Counted from the first letter of the stretch, positions 1-12,832 are shown. The stretch is 64,000 bases of DNA from Archilochus colubris (GCA_023079485.1 CM041083.1:105291054-105355053), one strand, 5' to 3'. Notes: generated from the sequence alone by a model not told the origin. Made by a program: numbers and translations.

Positions 1-853
1 GCCACAAGCTCTGCTCTCATCAGCTGGATGAACCTGAAGACAAGCAAGGCCACTGGACCTCTCTGTGAGATCAGTGGGGCCCTGGAGAGGGTTGGTACAG
101 AGCACATAGCAATACTTTTCTCCATACATCAACCTACCCTGCAACTAGGTGCTCCTTTTACATCTTTTAAAAGAGATGAATGTTAGAGTCCCTGTTGCAA
201 TGCCTGACAGTTTTACTATGAGGTTTTCTTCAGAAGGATATTTTCTTAAAGTTCCTGGTGCTCTAATCATGAAATCAAAAAAGGAAACTATGGTTTTGTT
301 GGATTTTAATTTCCCACTTCCAACCAAAATTATTCTATGTTTCTATGTAAAAAAATTACTTGTAATGGTGAAAGGGGATATATATTCAATGCTCAATAAA
401 GTTTGGCTGAAGATTCAAAGGCAAAGAACTAGAAAACTGTAGGGTTACAGTTTTCACAGAATTGTTCTATTTCTGACTTTGTACATACATGCATTAAGAT
501 GGGTGAGATTTTTGCTCTATATTACAGAATGATAAGTAATAATGCTAGGTTCTTTGACCTTTCTTCTAAAATGTCCCAGATTCTATAGGGTTTTCACTTA
601 ACAGAAAGATGTGCTGTTAAAAGAATAAAAGATCTCAGATTTTATTACTGTCAAACAGTAAGATTTCATGATTTCTCTACGACATATTTTTATGAAGATA
701 TAGTGGGCAAGCCTACCTAAAACTAAAGAAACTCTACTACAAAACAAACATTGAAAGCAAATGGCACAAACACAAGCAGTTAGAGCAGTTTGAGGAGTTT
801 TTTCTTATGAAAATCTTCCTATGAAAATCTCCCTTTTCTAGTTGTTCTTAGAC
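1..853. other. AT-rich unique DNA, no gene seen
   Basis: I see no repeat family, RNA gene or exon in this stretch. Short open frames at 145-442 on both strands overlap each other, have no recognisable domain and no codon bias that I can see. They are the size expected by chance in AT-rich DNA. Confidence 0.6.
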
Positions 854-1303
854 TTGTCCAGAGGAGGGTCATGAAGATGATCAGTGTGCTGGAGAACCTC
901 TTCCAGTGAGAACAAGCTGAGAGAGTTGGGATTGTTCAACCTGGAGAAGAGAAGGCTCTGGGGAGACGTTACAGTGGCCCTCCAGTACCAGCAGGGGCTA
1001 CAGAAAAGCTGTGCTACAAAGGCAAGTAGTGGTAGGACAAGGGGTAGTGGCTTTAAATTGGAAGATGGTAGATTTTGGTGTGGCATTAGGAAGAAACTCT
1101 TTACTGTAAGTGTGGTGAGACACTGTCACAGGTTGCCCAGAAAAGCTGTGGCTGCCACCTCCATGGAAGTGTTCAAAGCCAGGTTGAATGGGACTTTGAG
1201 AAGCTTGGGGAGGTGGGAGGTGTCCCTGGCTGTGCAGAGGGCTTGGAACTAGTTGATCTTTAAGGTCCATTCCAACCAAAATCTATTCTATGATTCTGTG
1301 ATT
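854..1303 (+). mobile_element. CR1 LINE, 5'-truncated 3' end
   Basis: This is the last ~450 bp of a CR1 non-LTR retrotransposon. It begins in the ORF2 C-terminal region (TTGTCCAGAGGAGGGTCATG at the left edge, then CTGGAGAAGAGAAGGCTCTG). It runs through the 3' UTR (CACAGGTTGCCCAGAAAAGC, GTGTTCAAAGCCAGGTTGAA) and ends in the octamer tail CTATGATTCTGTGATT. The open frames in it (884-1252) are remnants of ORF2 and carry frameshifts. CR1 copies by target-primed reverse transcription and usually loses its 5' end. This copy is dead. Substitutions against the CR1 consensus as I know it suggest moderate age. Confidence 0.95.
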
Positions 1304-3689
1304 AATCAGTGTGTTCCAGTGACAGAAAAAACAGGACTCACGACATTAAGATTTCCATCCTGGATTATTTTTTGCATATATACAACTGCAACAGAACTTT
1401 TACCATCTCACCAATGTAATGAAAGTTTGCAGTTACTGAGTCCAGAGACCTTCTTTCCACTAGGATGTATCATGACTTACTCACAAACCCTAGAATATGC
1501 ATGTGAATTAAACAACACAGTTATGAGTGAGTGGAATGAAAGCTGGGTTTATTTTTGGTTGAGGTGTGGTTGCTGCTTTAGTGTAAATGGCATGTGATTC
1601 ACAATGAAAATGGCGTTTTGAAATGGCATTATGAAAAATACACACTTTACAATTCATTGTTTTCTTTTTAGCCGTTTTTCTTTGTACTGAGAGAATAAAT
1701 TATCATTAAAATGATTACATTAAACCCTAGCTATCAGGATATGGAACTTCTTGTTGTCTCACCCAAATGAAATTTGAATTACATAATTTAAATTTAATAT
1801 TTCCAATTACAGGTGTTATAGAAAATGTGATATAGTTATAATGCATTAAAAAATACTGCTTTCCACCTCAGTGTGTTTAATAATCTGTACCAGAACCAGT
1901 TACTGCTGAGTTCAGACTGCAACCCCATTACCCACAGTCTATTCACCCACCCATAACAAAACAAAAATGAGTGCTTTTAGGCAGCACACATTGTCTAAAG
2001 AGACGCTATATCAAAGCAGAGAGGATATATGGCTGCTTCTGTATGATTGCATACACTTAGAGTAGCAACCTATTGAAATGTCATAAAAATAGTGTAAAAA
2101 ATTATCCATGATCTTCGTAGGCATGTGTCTAAGATTTTTTTGGCCTCACACTGATATTTTTTTGTGGTACAGACACTGCTCTGCAGCGGTTGAGGTCTGC
2201 CCTTAAACTCTGCTTTGCTCGCAGTTCTCTGCCAGGATGATCTGAATTTGCTATGGAGTGATGCTCTGTGGTGAGTGAACTAAATTGGCTGTAGCCAGCA
2301 GCCAAAAGTAAAGGTGGAAGAGTTAAACACCACAGAATGGATTAAGTGGCAGCATTTCAGAACTGATTGTGGTAACACAAGCATCTCTGGTCAGAATCAA
2401 GCATCCACACTGTCATTTCAAGGCTAAATCTATTTGCTGCTATAGAGTCCATACAGCAGAGAATGACTTTTGACTGCAGAATCCAGATAGTTTTTATTGA
2501 AGATTGTACCACTTCTGAACATATTCTCAGCCTCAATGTTTTTGAAGTATTATTCTTACCCTTCTCTTCACAAACAAAAAGTGATCAGTTCCCAAGAACT
2601 GTGAACAATCTCAAGTCGAGAGGTACAAAGAGGACCCCATATTTTTTCTCCCTACTTGCAGAATCACTCATAAGATTTGAGTTCTGGATAACAAGCATGA
2701 ACTATAATTCTGTGTATTTTCAGTATGTATTCTGGTTGCTACATATTTGCATTTTAAAATAAATATTTTTTTATTTGGATTGAAATACTGGAAGCTGCCA
2801 GAAAGAAACTGAATGTAAAATATTTGGTATGCTACTACTGGGAAACCTGAGACAAAAACAAGAAATACAACCATGTAATCCTTCCTAAAAATCAAAGTTT
2901 AGTCTAAAATATGCCCACAGGAAATCTCTAAAATATTCAGTTTGCTATCTCAAAAGACAGTTTTTACGTGATCTTTGAAAAGCCATAATCTTTAATGTGA
3001 GTTTGGCATTTGTAAATTCAGATGAATTTGTTCACACCCCTAGCATAATAATTTGCTCCACTAGGTCCCAAAAGTGTAGAATTCTGAATTCTAATTGGAT
3101 GGTTTTAATTACCCTCTGCTAGGAATATTTGAAAGGGTTTATTTAATCACTTGCTGTATTCCAAAACCTAATTCTCATGCTAACAGTCCAATTGTTAGTA
3201 TCACCCACTAGTTTATCAGCTAGGACTCACTTTCAAGTGCTCTATATAATTGCCAATAATGGTGAGCAAAGACTGAAGTCTGTGGCTGCAGCTAGGATGG
3301 GAGAAGATAAGGCAGAAGGCCACAGGAGAAAAGAGAATGGGGCTACCACAGGTCCACTGATGGCAAATAAAGTGTTTCTATAAAATCAAGACGAGGGCCC
3401 AAAATAACCCTAGAATGCAAACATACAAGGGAATGTAAAACAGGGCAGGAGACTGAAAGGCAGAGAATTCTAAGGCTTCTAAATTAAGGGAATCAGAGTG
3501 TACAACGTAGACTTTCAAGGCATAGAAGGGATATGGAGGGAAACTCTCTAACTCGGTGATCCATACTTAACCTTTATACTAACCTAACATTCAAACCTGC
3601 AACAATAGAATCTAGGATAGCTATTATATTATTTAAACACCCTTGCCATTAGAAAGATGGTCACAATGTCTAATTCAAGCTCAGTACTT
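1304..3689. other. Unique AT-rich DNA, no gene seen
   Basis: No transposon is recognised here. The only splice-like feature is a weak candidate microexon at 2225-2270, with a pyrimidine-rich acceptor ending TTTGCTCGCAG and donor GTGAGTG. It is 46 nt long and open in one frame. One such pair is expected by chance in this much DNA. The open frames at 1253-1597 and 2463-2762 have no recognisable domain. Confidence 0.55.
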
Positions 3690-4640
3690 GGCACATGGCC
3701 ACTGGCAAAACAACTCCAACTCAGGCAATTTTACACAACTACTTTATTGACAGCTAATACAAACCATCTTACTGATACAGATCTTGGGGAAAAAAAAAAA
3801 AAAAAAAAAAGGAGATAAACAAATCCTTTTGCTACCCACTCCCCCAGACTCAGCTTCTGGGCACTTTTACAGTTTTCCCTTTCCCCATCCTAGGCTCCGC
3901 TTCCTCTCCTGTTGCCCCACTTTGCACTCAGTTACACTCTCAGTTTCTTTGCTAAGATGTCTGTGTAATGGTTTCTTTCTGCTGCCCCTTGCTTCTTACT
4001 CATTTTCCTCTACTGATGTGTTCCAGCAGGGTCCTCCAGGGACTGCAGCTCCTCAGTGTGTCCCTACCCCCAAGTGTGTGTTGCCCACAGACTGCAGTCC
4101 TCTGAAGATTGCTTGTGCTCTGATTTGGGTCCTTTAAGGACCCCACTCCCCTACCTCTGGCCTGGGGTGCCCATGAGCCATAACCTCTTATGTGTGTCCC
4201 TGCTCCAGATGAGAGCTGCAGCCCATTACAAGTACCTCTTCTGGCACTGAGCACCTATTTCCAAGAGTGCTACACCCATATTCTCAAGAGTATTCTGTTC
4301 TGGGTGTCTCCTCCATTTCTGCTCCTCTGCTTTATGCTCACGTTCCTCTGATCATTCCTCTTCATTTATCTCCTCATATATCTTCTCTCCTTGCACTTAA
4401 TACCTATTTTTTAACACTATTGAACAACAATGCCTAATGCTCACCTGCCTGTCATTTGTGTCCTCCTACTTTATCCTGTTCTTTCAGTTTTCTTATCATC
4501 ACCCTAAAAAGTTTGAGATTTATTACATTCTCAGTCATTTGTTGCATTTCTTAAGACCATGTCCAGGTAGTCTGCTTCACCTTCTAATATATTTGCTTAA
4601 GACTTTCACAATGTCCAGAAGAGACTTCCCTGCTCCTGGG
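3690..4640 (-). mobile_element. Probable degraded LTR-type repeat, CT-rich
   Basis: A pyrimidine-rich block on the plus strand, unlike its AT-rich surroundings. It resembles the LTR copies at 7862 and 51542 in several ways. It contains TTCTGCTGCCCCTTGCTTCT, close to the CTGCTGCCCCTTCCTCCTCA stretch of the copy at 51542. It has repeated phrases of the CTCCAG/GGACTGCAG type. Near its left side is CTTTATTG, which on the minus strand reads CAATAAAG, a polyadenylation signal placed as in the other two copies. If it is an LTR it lies on the minus strand. Ends are approximate and no internal viral genes are attached. It could instead be an unrelated low-complexity CT-rich region. Confidence 0.4.
3790..3810 (+). 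repeat. Poly(A) tract, about 21 A
   Basis: An uninterrupted run of about 21 adenines on the plus strand. It lies inside the CT-rich LTR-like block and creates the lysine run of a spurious open frame at 3784-4137. Confidence 0.95.
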
Positions 4641-6879
4641 AGGGCAGAGAACTATTTCTCCTTACTTTCACATATTTATGAACTTAGTTTGATGTTGGCT
4701 TGGGTTTTTTTTCCACAAGTTTGATATTTAGCCATTCATTTTAATCTTAAATTTTTCCTCTACAGAGCTGTTCTCAGCTAATCCTTTTTTTTTGATTCTG
4801 CAGAATGTTTAGCTAAGAGTGCAGACTGACCAATGTCAGGTTACATTTCATTTATCTCAGATCATTTCTCCAAGTTGTCAAGACCATTCTGAAATCTCAT
4901 TTTACAGTACTGGCAACAAATCCTATTATATTTGCAGGCAGTCCAACTCAAACTCAAGCACTCTCCTCTGCTACTCAGATGTTTATGAGAAATACTGGTT
5001 AGTTTTGTCAATAGTTTAAATTCTCTACTAAACTAGTTTTGGAAACCACTACTTGATGTAACTTCTTTTTGTTTCTCCTCCCCAAAAAAAACCTGAGTAT
5101 GCTTGCTTTTTTGGAAAACTCTTTTCAACCCATTACAATTCATGCTGTAAAAGACCCTTTTGAACTCACACACTTCAGCAAGAATTTGTGGAACACATTT
5201 GGAAACATTTAGTTCCAATTAACGTGAGCCATTGGTTAGAGAAGTGCTAACAACACAAAATGAGGATAATAAAGTTAGAGGGATCTGCTAGAATTTCTAA
5301 TCTTCCATAATAATGTCTGTATCTCATGCTCCATTCCTCAGCACTACTATGGAGTGATGAGGCTTAGCCAAAGCAATCCACTCATAAAGGGTTGCAGTCA
5401 CTACAAGGACTCAAATGGGGTGTCCCAAAACCAAGCAAGGATTGAGGCTCGCTCTTCAGATTTGCACTTTAGAAGTAAACTCCTGGACTAAAATTTATAC
5501 CACTCAGGTTTCAATCAGTCTGTTCTAGGGTTCAAAGACGTCTTTAAACCTGTCTTGAAATAGTATAACAATGTTAAATTTCAAAATAATCCTCTTCATC
5601 TTTGTTTTTTGTTAAGATTTCAGTCACCTATGTGGTAGATTCATAAGCACAGTGGAACACATAACATGGTGGATATATGAGAGATTTTTTTCAGCGTTGG
5701 AATTGCTCTGTTTTTGAAGTAGATGTGGCTATGCTTCTCAGTCAAGAGCATCAGGTTTTTCTGCCTTTTTGAGTTCTGTAGGAATTAAATAGGCAGGCAA
5801 GTACCAAGTACCTCCATTTCTGCAGAGTTTAACTTGCTCACACAAGCAGATTCATCCTGTTCTTTGTTCTGTAATTCCATGCTCTTCCTACTGCTCCCAT
5901 CTACTACCAGATTTTCATAAGAAAGTGCTGAAGCTTTAATTCAATCTATTTGATCCTTCTTCTGACTTTAAAGTTTGAGCTACATAACTGTGCCTCTCAT
6001 ATGGAGTTAATTTTACAGAGGTGTTTTCAACATCTTCAACTGGCATACATAGGTTGCAAAACAGTTGGTAAAGGACTTTTTAAAAACGTATTCATATCCT
6101 ATGAAATAATGCTTGGATCACACACTTCCAAGGACGGTGAAGTTTAATGATGTAATATACCCACAAATGAAAGGTTCATAACTGCTAAGCTACTGCAGTG
6201 TGGGGGGGGGAGAAATAGGCACATCATAAAGTCTTAGATTATTTTCCTCAGTTCAAGAAAAGCTATGTATAAGAGTTATATTGCATGCAAAATACAGAGG
6301 GAAACCCTTAATGTTTGGAATCCTTATTTATGAGCTTGTAGCCACGTGCAAAACACCAGTGGACGTAAGGGAGTAGGACAAATATAAAACATGTGGAGCA
6401 GGACTTTGAGATCTGAGTCTTTACACCAGCAGCACTCTCATTACTCCCATGTGTCATACACAGAATGCTGCTCCCGGGGTGAAGAATTTTGTATGTTCTA
6501 ATGGAACACTATACAACTTCTATTATAGTCATAATTGGAGTAAATTAAACTTAGTACACGATTATGGGAGATCAGCATTATTCTACATAGCAAATAGTGA
6601 ATATTGTCAGAGCAATGCAAGAGGATGCAGAAATGAAAATGTCAAAGTGTAGTCTGGTTAGGTGCAAACTGACACCACCACCAATGTCATCTTCTTTCGT
6701 GCTTGGAAATTGTCAACAGCCTCAATAACACAATTTTCTTTAAAAGCTTAATCAATAGGCTAGGAACATGGCAGTCAAATGCCAAACCTGTTTCTTATTT
6801 GCCAAGACCAAATGTCAGACACTTCTACATAACAAGCAATTGATCAAGAGGAAGTGCCAGCCAGTTATGGCAGGGAAGG
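4641..6879. other. Unique AT-rich DNA, no gene seen
   Basis: No interspersed repeat or exon is recognised. There is a run of nine G at about 6202-6210. Open frames here are under 80 codons and have no recognisable domain. Confidence 0.55.
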
Positions 6880-7107
6880 TTTTGATTGGATATTCAGTAA
6901 AATTTATTTGTCAAAAGGGTTGTCAGGCACTGGAACAGGCTGCCCAGGGAAGTGTTTGGGTCACCATCCCTGGCAGTAATTTAAAGATGTGCGTATGTGG
7001 TTCTTAGGGACACAGTTTAGTGGTGTGTCTTGGCAGTGTGATAGGTTAATGGCTTAACTCTATGATCTTCAAGGTCTTTTTCAACAAAAATGATCCTATG
7101 ATTCTGG
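6880..7107 (+). mobile_element. CR1 LINE 3' UTR fragment, old subfamily
   Basis: A heavily truncated and diverged CR1 tail. The diagnostic phrases are GGCACTGGAACAGGCTGCCC, then GTCACCATCCCTGGCAG, GACACAGTTTAGTGGTG, TCTATGATCTTCAAGGTC, and the terminal CCTATGATTCTGG. The wording around GTTTAGTGGTG marks a CR1 3' end different from those at 854 and 49262. Nothing codes: the open frame at 6768-7007 only runs into the element by chance. Confidence 0.92.
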
Positions 7108-7322
7108 AGTCTCAGCCTGCAAATATATTATCTTCCTGTTCCAAATCTGTAATTGCTTTAAGCTGTATTTGACAAATACCATGTGTACAGAAATGGCACT
7201 GACTTTTTTAGTTTATGCAATTCCTCCTCAACCTTACCATGACAAAAAAAGGTAACAGAAGTTTCCAGAAATAGCTGGAAGTGCTGTTCTAGTACTACTG
7301 CTAACCATCCCCCACTCCCCCT

Positions 7323-7432
7323 AAAAAAAAAAAAAAAAAAAAAACGAAGAAAAAAACAAAAAAAAACCCCAAACAAAACAAAAATGTAAAAATCCCAAAA
7401 CAAACAAACAAAAAACCAAACAAAGAAAACCA
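7323..7432 (+). repeat. A-rich low-complexity tract
   Basis: It starts with 22 uninterrupted A (7323-7344) and continues as A-runs broken by C and G, including CAAACAAACA-type units, to about 7432. On the minus strand it yields phenylalanine-rich spurious open frames at 7158-7498. Confidence 0.9.
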
Positions 7433-7861
7433 CCCACCCTCACCTCTTGAAGAAAAAAGTGCATGAAGAGCTTTCACCTCCATTGGTGTATTTAACAAAA
7501 CTCAAAGTATCAAGGTTCCAGAGTCCCACAAGAAATTGAACACCCTGAATTGAAAATAACCTGTGGAAAAAAAAAAGAGATGAAAAAGAATGATGACTTT
7601 CAAAAAGCTTATTTTGTTTATTATGCAAAACAGAAATAACAGAATGAAAACTTTATGATCTTTAAAGTCAATTGGAAGAATCTGTCTTCTACCATACATA
7701 TTCTTATATGCATCCTTAAATTGATCACTCTCCAGAAAATTCTGTATAGGAGCCTTAAAACCTGTAGACAGCTCTCTGGATGGATGCAGGTGACTGTGCC
7801 TTCAGGGTAATCAGGGATGAAAGGGATGTTTTTTCACATGTTGTCTCTGAAATGCCATTCA

Positions 7862-8640
7862 TGGTGGGTTGACCTCAGCTGACTGCCAGACACCTACACA
7901 GCTACTTTCTCATTCTTTCCTTCACAGGAGAAGGGAAGAAAATAGGATCAAAAACCTTATGAGTGGGGGTAAGGACATAGAGATCTCCTACCAATTATCA
8001 CCAAGGGCAAAATATACATGAGTCAGAGAAAATTAGTTTAATGGATTTCTGATTTAAAATATTGTTGGATGGTGATAAACAAAAAATAAAACATCTTCCC
8101 CTCCAATATTTTTGCCAGGCTCAACTTCACTCATTTGTCCCAGCTCCTCTGCCTCGTCACGCTGACTGTCACAAGAGGATGTGGTCTGGGGGTTGTAACT
8201 GGTCTACAGCAGTTCATCTCTTCTTGTTGTTCCTCCACACACTTTTCCCTTACATCAGCATAGGGTCTTCAGGGGCTGAAATCCTTCAGAATACACCTGC
8301 TCCAGCAGGTCTGTGCCCTCCACAGGCTGCAGGTCAGCAGCTGCTTCACCCTGCCCTCTCCAGGGGCTGCAGGGGATGGATCCCTGCTCTGGCACCTGGA
8401 GCACCTCCTGCCCCTCACCCCTCGGTGCTCTCAGGGTTGTTTCTCACCCTTTTCCCCTCAGGGCCGGGCAGTGTTTTGCCCTCCCTTACAGAGCCCTCCC
8501 CTGAGGCGCCGCCATGGTGCCGGCGGGGCTCAGCCCTGCCCTGCAGGGCTCGGTTGGATCCGGCTGGAACCGGCTGGGGCCGGAACGGGGAAGCCTCGGC
8601 CACTCCCCAGAGGCATCCTGCAGACCCTGGGAGACCCAGG
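7862..8640 (-). mobile_element. Solo LTR-like repeat of an avian endogenous retrovirus family, copy 1
   Basis: It starts TGGTGGGTTGACCTCAGCTG and carries phrases common in avian LTR copies: GTAAGGACATAGAGATCTCC, CACCAAGGGCAAAATATAC, and a CT-rich body with CTGCTCCAGCAGG and repeated GGGCTGCAG phrases. It ends in a GC-rich part with CGGCTGGAACCGGCTGGGGC. The copy at 51542 has the same order of blocks. I place it on the minus strand because a clear relative of this family carries its AATAAA on that strand; this is inference. No gag, pol or env is attached, so it is best read as a solo LTR. The 209-codon open frame at 8062-8691 lies inside it and is not a gene. The family name and right edge are uncertain. 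Confidence 0.75.
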
Positions 8641-8788
8641 GCGCCCACACATGGGAGAGCTCCTAAAGCTCAAAAACCTGATTCTGTTTAGGATCTAAGT
8701 TAATCTAGGTCATCAAAATACACCCTACAGAGACAACGCAGCATGAGAAGGCTGGTGTTTCAAGGATCAGTGGTGTCCAGATCTTGGT

Positions 8789-9030
8789 CACAGAATCACA
8801 GAATCATCTGGGTTGGAAAGGACCTCTGAGATCATCAAGTCCAACCCTTGATCCACTGCCACTGTGGTTCCCAGCCCATGGCACTGAGTGCCACATTCAG
8901 TCTCTTCTTAAAAACCTCCAGGGACCCAGAATTCACCACCTCCCTGGGCAGCCCATTCAAATGCCTGATCACCCTCTCTGTAAAGAATTTCTCCCTAAAA
9001 TCCAACTTAAACCTCCCCTGGAAGAGCTTT
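8789..9030 (-). mobile_element. CR1 LINE 3' end, 5'-truncated
   Basis: Read on the plus strand it begins with the inverted octamer tail (CACAGAATCACAGAATCATC). It continues GGGTTGGAAAGGACCTCTGA, ATCATCAAGTCCAACCCTTG and CTCTCTGTAAAGAATTTCTC, then ends about 240 bp in. It has the same 3' wording as the CR1 at 61231 (CCCTTGATCCACTGCCACTG here), so both belong to one subfamily. It sits about 150 bp beyond the LTR copy 1. The open frames at 8784-9119 are chance readings of its antisense strand. Confidence 0.95.
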
Positions 9031-11779
9031 CATTTCTTTTCAGAGCCTGCTGCCCATCAGAGGATGCTGCTTGTCTGTTATGCCTGGGGCACTTTGGAGA
9101 AATCCAGTTGTTGTACTAAATAATGTTCAAGACAAAAGAGAGCAGAAAACATGTAAGTAGGTAAGTTTTCTTGCTAGAAACCTCTTCTGTTTTTCACTAA
9201 AGAGAATGTACCAGTAAAGGCTATCCTTTGTGGCCAAATCTGAAAGATATCATGCCACTTACAAAGTAAACCTTTTATTTCAATCAATACTTTTTGTACT
9301 GATAGGGAAAATCTTTCATAAATTATAAGCATACACAATAGAGAGTAATCAAAATGATCGATACAGAAAAATTTAAAAAAAAAAAAACCTTACTGTATGG
9401 CATAGGCCTCCTCAGAAAGCCAATTGGCAAAAAGCCAGGTTAGGGAGGGCAAGACAATCAGTAACAGCTTCCCACACCCTTTGCTTTGGAGAACACCTCC
9501 GTGCTGATGCTACTTCCAGATTTCTGCCAACCAAAGGGCTATCCTGATGTGGAAAGCTTTTTTGTCTCTTTCTTATTCACAGACTTTCACTCATTGCAGA
9601 TCCTCAGTCAAAGACACCTTTCCAGTCATTCTTGCCTGAGTTAAATATCTTTTCAGAAATGTTTTCAATCTGACATATTTTAAAGGGTTTTTCTAAAACT
9701 AATTAGAGGGAAAAAATAAGTATGAAGCTATATTTCGGTCTTGTGAACTCTTACTTCCATTTGTTGATTTTCACAGTTATTTCTGTTCTTCCAAATGTAT
9801 TTCTTCTAGTTCTTACATAATGCTTATCTTGTTCTCAAATAGCTTTCATTTTCTGAAGTGTTTATCACATCTTATTAAATAAGAGCTTAGTGGACACTAA
9901 TTGCATAGGGCTTGCAGGCAGAATGAAGGTAAAAATAGTTTATTATCATGTTGGTAATTTCTGGTTGTTAGAACTTCATTCTTGTCTGCTAATGTAATAG
10001 ATTTAATCCTATAATTTCAGTTGCTTAAGTCTTCATTAAAGATTGTACAATTTCTTAGGTGTGCTGCTGTCCATTTAAAGAAAGAAAATCTTTTTTCTCC
10101 CTGTGGAGACTAGCAAGTGAGAGAAACAGGCTTGATTTTTCCTGCACTAAAAAGCTCAGTCTTTTCTATTTCATTTCAAACCAATGACAGCTGAAGTGAA
10201 AAGAGGAACAGTTGACTGGCAGCTGCCTGGCAGGCAGGGCACAGTCCTAATTACAGCTCCTCTACAGGGCTATGCTCATGCTTCCACTCCTTCATGCAAG
10301 GTCTCAGATCATGAATTTTCTTGTACAGATGATCAATAAATTTTTTTTCAAGTTTGAGTCTTTAGAGCAAGCCATATATAACTTGAGAAAAAAAAAAAAA
10401 AAAAAAAAAAGAGAACTCTTTGGCTTCTGTTTTGAATGCTTCAAGCAAACATTCAAAAGCAACCACATAATATTTATTAAATTGCCTCTTCTTCTGTATG
10501 TGCCATTCATTTTTATGATAATCTATTCTTTTTTCCCCTGCACTGTATTTTGTTTATTATCTCAGTCAACCCACACAATAACAAGGCTACTTTCAGCACA
10601 GATTGTAGATGCACAGATTTTAACTCCAGGCTGAATTACAGGCCACTGGGACATGATAGCAGCCACATCAGAAAAAAATATTTCTTGCTTCTGCCTCTGC
10701 TGAGTCTAGGGAAAAGACAGTTGCTTCCCATTCTCAATTCATTTATTCTGCATACTGGAGTTGAAGAAGGAAGTGCTGTCTCCTTCACCCCACAAAATAT
10801 AAGATGTGAAAGCAAACCACTGGGAAATTCCAAGGGGAGGGAGGAAGCAAGTGCAGGCATTATTAGAAATAAAGGAAAAAATGATGATTTGTATCAAACA
10901 TGATGAGGCAGACTATGAGGAAGAAGTCCCACTGCAGGTTGAAATGACCCTCAACTATGAATGGTGCTTTCCTTATTTCAAATGGAATAGATCACCTGGA
11001 ACTCCAGGAGATTCAGACAGTTAATTGCAGGTGAACTTCAGTTAATATTGTGTCCAGATAAGATTATTTGGATGTTTTGCTGGATTATAGAACTTTTGCC
11101 CAGTTTTAGCTGCAATATTCTGAAAATTTAACTTCAAAGCAACATGCAAATGCAGCTTGAAAATGCAGCAACCTTAAAATATTATCACATCTACTAACAG
11201 TATCAAAAAGATTTTTTGAAGTAATTGCTTTGCCCATGTAGGCTACCATTTATTTTCTTCCTCACTGTGAACCTTTTATTTTAATTCACCCCTTACCTCA
11301 GAGATATTCCTCACTGATCCAAGCACAAAGGTGTAAAGCTCAAAGGCTTTCTGTACGTTCTAATTGACTTCCCTACAATTTATACTATTTCCAACAATTT
11401 ATATTACTTGTGAGGAGCAAAGTCAAAGCTTAATGAAGTATAAAGATTTATATTTTTATCATTAAAATGGTAATATTTAGAGATATCTGCTATGAATTGA
11501 GTGTACAGTAAACCAAATAATCTAAAAGAAATGACACTATATCTAATAATCAGTCCTTCACCTCACTTTTTATTTGGAATTATAATTTAAGAAGTATGCC
11601 TATTCCTCCTCCCTTATATAGTAAGTCAGACTCAAACAGGATCTTTTTTTAAAACATTTTTAGTTTTTCATTATTTCCTTTCCCCCAGTTTGAGCTCTAC
11701 AGCATATATCTAACAAATTGTTTCCTTTTACTTCCTCTATTATCTGTATAAATCTGCCTCTTATCCTCTATCAACAAGC
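9031..11779. other. Unique DNA, no gene seen; possible conserved block
   Basis: No interspersed repeat is recognised. The part around 9900-10260 has evenly mixed sequence with motifs such as TCCATTTAAAG, CAATGACAG and CCTAATTAC. It looks like many vertebrate conserved non-coding elements, which is an impression only. Open frames at 10272-10634 and 10550-10903 contain the poly(A)-encoded lysine run or lack domains. Confidence 0.45.
10388..10410 (+). repeat. Poly(A) tract, about 23 A
   Basis: An uninterrupted adenine run on the plus strand. The sequence upstream is not a recognised processed pseudogene or SINE, and I see no target-site duplication around it. Confidence 0.95.
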
Positions 11780-12832
11780 ATTCAGCTATGATCTAACCAC
11801 TCTGTGAACACTCCCAGAGATGGCAACTCCACCATCTCCCAGGGCAGCCAGTTCCAAATCTTCACCATTGTTCAGTGAAGTTTTTTCCCAATATCCAATT
11901 TGAACAATGTCTGTCACAACTTAAACCCATTTCCTCCTGTCCTATCTCTAGTCACTGGGGAGAAGAGGCCAACACCCACCTCACTTCAACCTCCTTTCAG
12001 GTAGCTGCAGAGAGCTCTACAGTCTCCCCTCAGCCTCCACTTCTCCAGGCTGAACAGCCCCAGCTCCCTCAGCCTCTCTCCATCAGACCTGTTCTCCAGA
12101 ACCCTTATCAGCCTAGTTGCACTTATCTACACCCTCTCCAGCACCTCAGCGTCCTTCCCATGCTATGACACCCAAAACTGCACACCATACTTGAAGTGAG
12201 GCCTCATCGGTTCCAAGAACAGGGGTGAGAATTACATCCCTGGACTTGCTGGTCACACTGTTCCTGATACAAGCCACGATGCCATTGGCCATCTTGCCCA
12301 CCTGGGCACACTGCTGGTTCACATTCAGTTGCATCCATGTCCCTGCCTGCAGGGCAGCTCTGCAGCGACTTCTCTCCAAGTCTGTAGCCCTGCTGCGAGT
12401 TGTTGTGGCTAAAGTGCAGGACCCAATATTTGGTCTTGCTGAAACTCATCCAGTTGACCTGGGCCCATCAATCAAGATTCAAGTCTAGATCCCTTTTCAG
12501 AGCCTCCCTACCCCCAGGCACATTGACAGTTCCACACAGCTTAATGTTGTCTGAAAACTTACTAAGGATGCACTCTACCCCTTAATCCAAATCATAAATA
12601 AAGATGTTAAGCAGGAGCAGCCCCAGCACTGAGCCCTGGGGAACACCACTCATGGTTGGATGCCATTTAATACAACTCTTTGGACCCAGCCATCCAACCA
12701 GTTTTTTATCTAGCAGAGAGTATGCACATCCAAGCCATGAGCAGCTTCTTTAGGAGAATGCTGTGGGAAATTGTCCAAGGCCTTGCTGAAGTCAAGGTAG
12801 ACAACATCCCCAGCCATTCCCTCATGGTGCAT
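11780..12832 (-). mobile_element. CR1 LINE, ORF2 reverse-transcriptase end plus part of 3' UTR
   Basis: About 1.05 kb of CR1 in antisense. Reading the minus strand, 12605-12660 encodes [10 protein letters not shown] followed by LNIFI, the reverse-transcriptase motif typical of CR1 ORF2. Around 12204-12379 it encodes [20 protein letters not shown], the conserved ORF2 C-terminal segment. Frames shift several times and stops are present, so the protein is dead. The 3' octamer tail is missing or unrecognisable: the copy fades out near AGAGATGGCAACTCCACCAT. The 5' part of ORF2 and ORF1 are absent. Divergence looks greater than in the copy at 61231. Confidence 0.95.

Noticed and set aside
2225..2270. 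46-nt candidate microexon with a good acceptor and GTGAGTG donor
   Set aside because: It is open in only one frame, very short, and has no recognisable peptide. Acceptor-donor pairs at this spacing are common by chance.
8062..8691. 209-codon open frame with a GC-rich, alanine- and proline-rich end
   Set aside because: It lies within LTR copy 1. The GC-rich end is LTR sequence, the peptide has no domain, and several overlapping frames are equally open.
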